Positions 63,300 through 64,000 of a DNA stretch of 64,000 bases are shown piece after piece. Location: positions 102,898-166,897 of the forward strand of contig CAZUEX010000008.1 of NCBI GenBank assembly GCA_964619535.1, in the 5' to 3' direction. The notes under the pieces are model-generated. The model did no database searches. It saw only the letters and a list, made by a program, of their open reading frames with translations, and was not told the DNA's origin. Origin of the DNA: Leptonema sp964619535. Lineage in GTDB: Bacteria > Spirochaetota > Leptospiria > Leptospirales > Leptonemataceae. Position 1 is the stretch's first letter, and every line of letters starts with the position of its first letter. The translations under genes and the position numbers were made by a program.

Positions 63300-64000
63300 T
63301 TGCCCAGTTCGAAGGCTTCATGGACGGCTTCCAGGGCCTTCCGTCCATCTTCCTTCTTGATAACCACGGTGATCTTGATTTCGGAGGTGCTGATCATTTC
63401 GATGTTGATGTTGTTCTTTGCCAGGGCTTCAAACATCGCACCGGCCACTCCGGAATGGGATTTCATGCCAATACCAACGGCGGAAAGCGTGGCAATCCCC
63501 TCCTGCACATCAATGGTTCCTCCGCCCATCTCTTTCAGGAAGGCATCGCTCACCTCACGGGTTACGCCAACCGAAGCAGTCGGCACCGTAAAAGAAATGG
63601 TATTGCGGCCGTCCTTGCCCGTGCTCTGCACGATCATGTCCACATTGATATCGGCACGAGCCAGTCGGTTAAACAGATCGGCAGCCAGTCCTGGACGATC
63701 CGGGATGTCGAGGACGGAAATGCGCGCATCATCAGATTTCAGCGTCACTCCGCGAACGGCGACTTTTTCCATAATACTGTCCTCCGGCACGACAAGTGTG
63801 CCTTCTTCATTATTAAAACTTGAGCGAACGTGAATCACAACGCCGTATTTCGAAGCCACCTCTACGCTACGGCTATGTAATACACCGGCACCGAGCCTTG
63901 CAAGCTCCAGCATCTCTTCGTAGCAGATGCGATCGATCTTCTTCGCAGAGGCCACCTTGTTTGGATCCGTCGTATAAACGCCGTCCACATCGGTGTAGAT
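63296..64000 (-). CDS. lysC: Aspartate kinase, C-terminal part (cut by window edge)
   Basis: About 234 residues are visible; the N-terminal part lies beyond 64000. The first visible segment reads IYTDVDGVYTTDPNKV, an aspartokinase motif near the substrate site. The two ACT domains follow (VRGVTLKSDDARISVLDIPDRPG and GVAGAMFEALAKNNINIEMIS), with the contact segment VQSTGKDGRNTISFTV. This is a lysine/threonine-regulated aspartate kinase, which starts the Lys, Thr, Met and diaminopimelate pathways. The stop overlaps murI as GTGA, so the two genes are coupled. Confidence 0.93.
   Translation of the reverse strand: MYTDVDGVYTTDPNKVASAKKIDRICYEEMLELARLGAGVLHSRSVEVASKYGVVIHVRSSFNNEEGTLVVPEDSIMEKVAVRGVTLKSDDARISVLDIPDRPGLAADLFNRLARADINVDMIVQSTGKDGRNTISFTVPTASVGVTREVSDAFLKEMGGGTIDVQEGIATLSAVGIGMKSHSGVAGAMFEALAKNNINIEMISTSEIKITVVIKKEDGRKALEAVHEAFELGK

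Noticed and set aside
1..64000. CRISPR arrays, insertion sequences, prophage, tRNA genes
   Set aside because: No direct-repeat arrays, transposase or integrase motifs, phage genes or tRNA cloverleaf patterns were seen by eye in the gaps. A tRNAscan or ISfinder search could settle this.

Overview
This 64 kb window has about 54% GC (by eye) and carries 53 protein genes (two of them cut by the window ends), an RNase P RNA and a TPP riboswitch. The gene set points to a Gram-negative-type bacterium: an LpxR-type lipid A deacylase, two TolC-type channels with RND pumps, KdsD for Kdo synthesis and a bactofilin. Many SpoIIE/RsbU-type phosphatases, a Leptospira-like LexA start and this GC level fit a high-GC member of the Leptospirales (Leptonema or Turneriella-like). 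That assignment is an inference from gene content, not a database match.

Layout. 1-7.4 kb (minus): a cut MoxR ATPase, rpmE, then TetR - RND pump - TolC - LpxR, with a perfect 14-bp palindrome as likely TetR operator. 7.5-13.0 kb (minus): a periplasmic TPR protein, bactofilin, LysM/M23 endopeptidase and rho. 13.1-13.5 kb: rnpB on the plus strand. 13.5-18.9 kb (minus): a tightly overlapping six-gene operon with a divergent PII-like protein, a small membrane protein, an SSS symporter, a 40-residue membrane peptide, an aspartate-carbamoyltransferase-like protein and an AsnB. 19.2-22.2 kb (minus): dinB, an MgtC/DUF4010 membrane protein and a membrane-anchored LuxR-type regulator, divergent from a CzcC/CzcA-type metal efflux pair (22.3-26.9 kb). 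26.9-31.3 kb: an SRPBCC protein, an HU protein with an H1-like tail, a secreted lipase with its likely foldase, and a lipoprotein hydrolase directly behind thiC. 31.3-36.4 kb: thiC with TPP riboswitch, an RluA-type synthase, a Maf-GGCT fusion and KdsD. 36.5-40.6 kb: two tandem-duplicated repeat lipoproteins. 40.7-56.6 kb: four RsbU/SpoIIE-type proteins (one apparently catalytically dead) interleaved with gltBD, a CDF-like protein, a FabG-like reductase and argJ. 56.6-64 kb: a TIGR02757 protein, a BshB1/BshC-like pair, a zinc-ribbon protein, pyrD, lexA, a HIT protein, murI and the 3' part of an aspartate kinase gene.

How the genes work together. Nitrogen handling is prominent: gltBD makes glutamate, and the PII-like operon joins a sensor fold, a transporter, a carbamoyltransferase fold and a glutamine-dependent amidotransferase. 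That operon is the best candidate here for an undescribed system. Both RND pumps lack an adjacent membrane fusion protein gene, so they must share or borrow one. The strongest regulatory signals are the TPP riboswitch with its upstream promoter, the TetR palindrome, and two promoters (czcC-like and lexA) spaced so that the mRNA would begin at the start codon.
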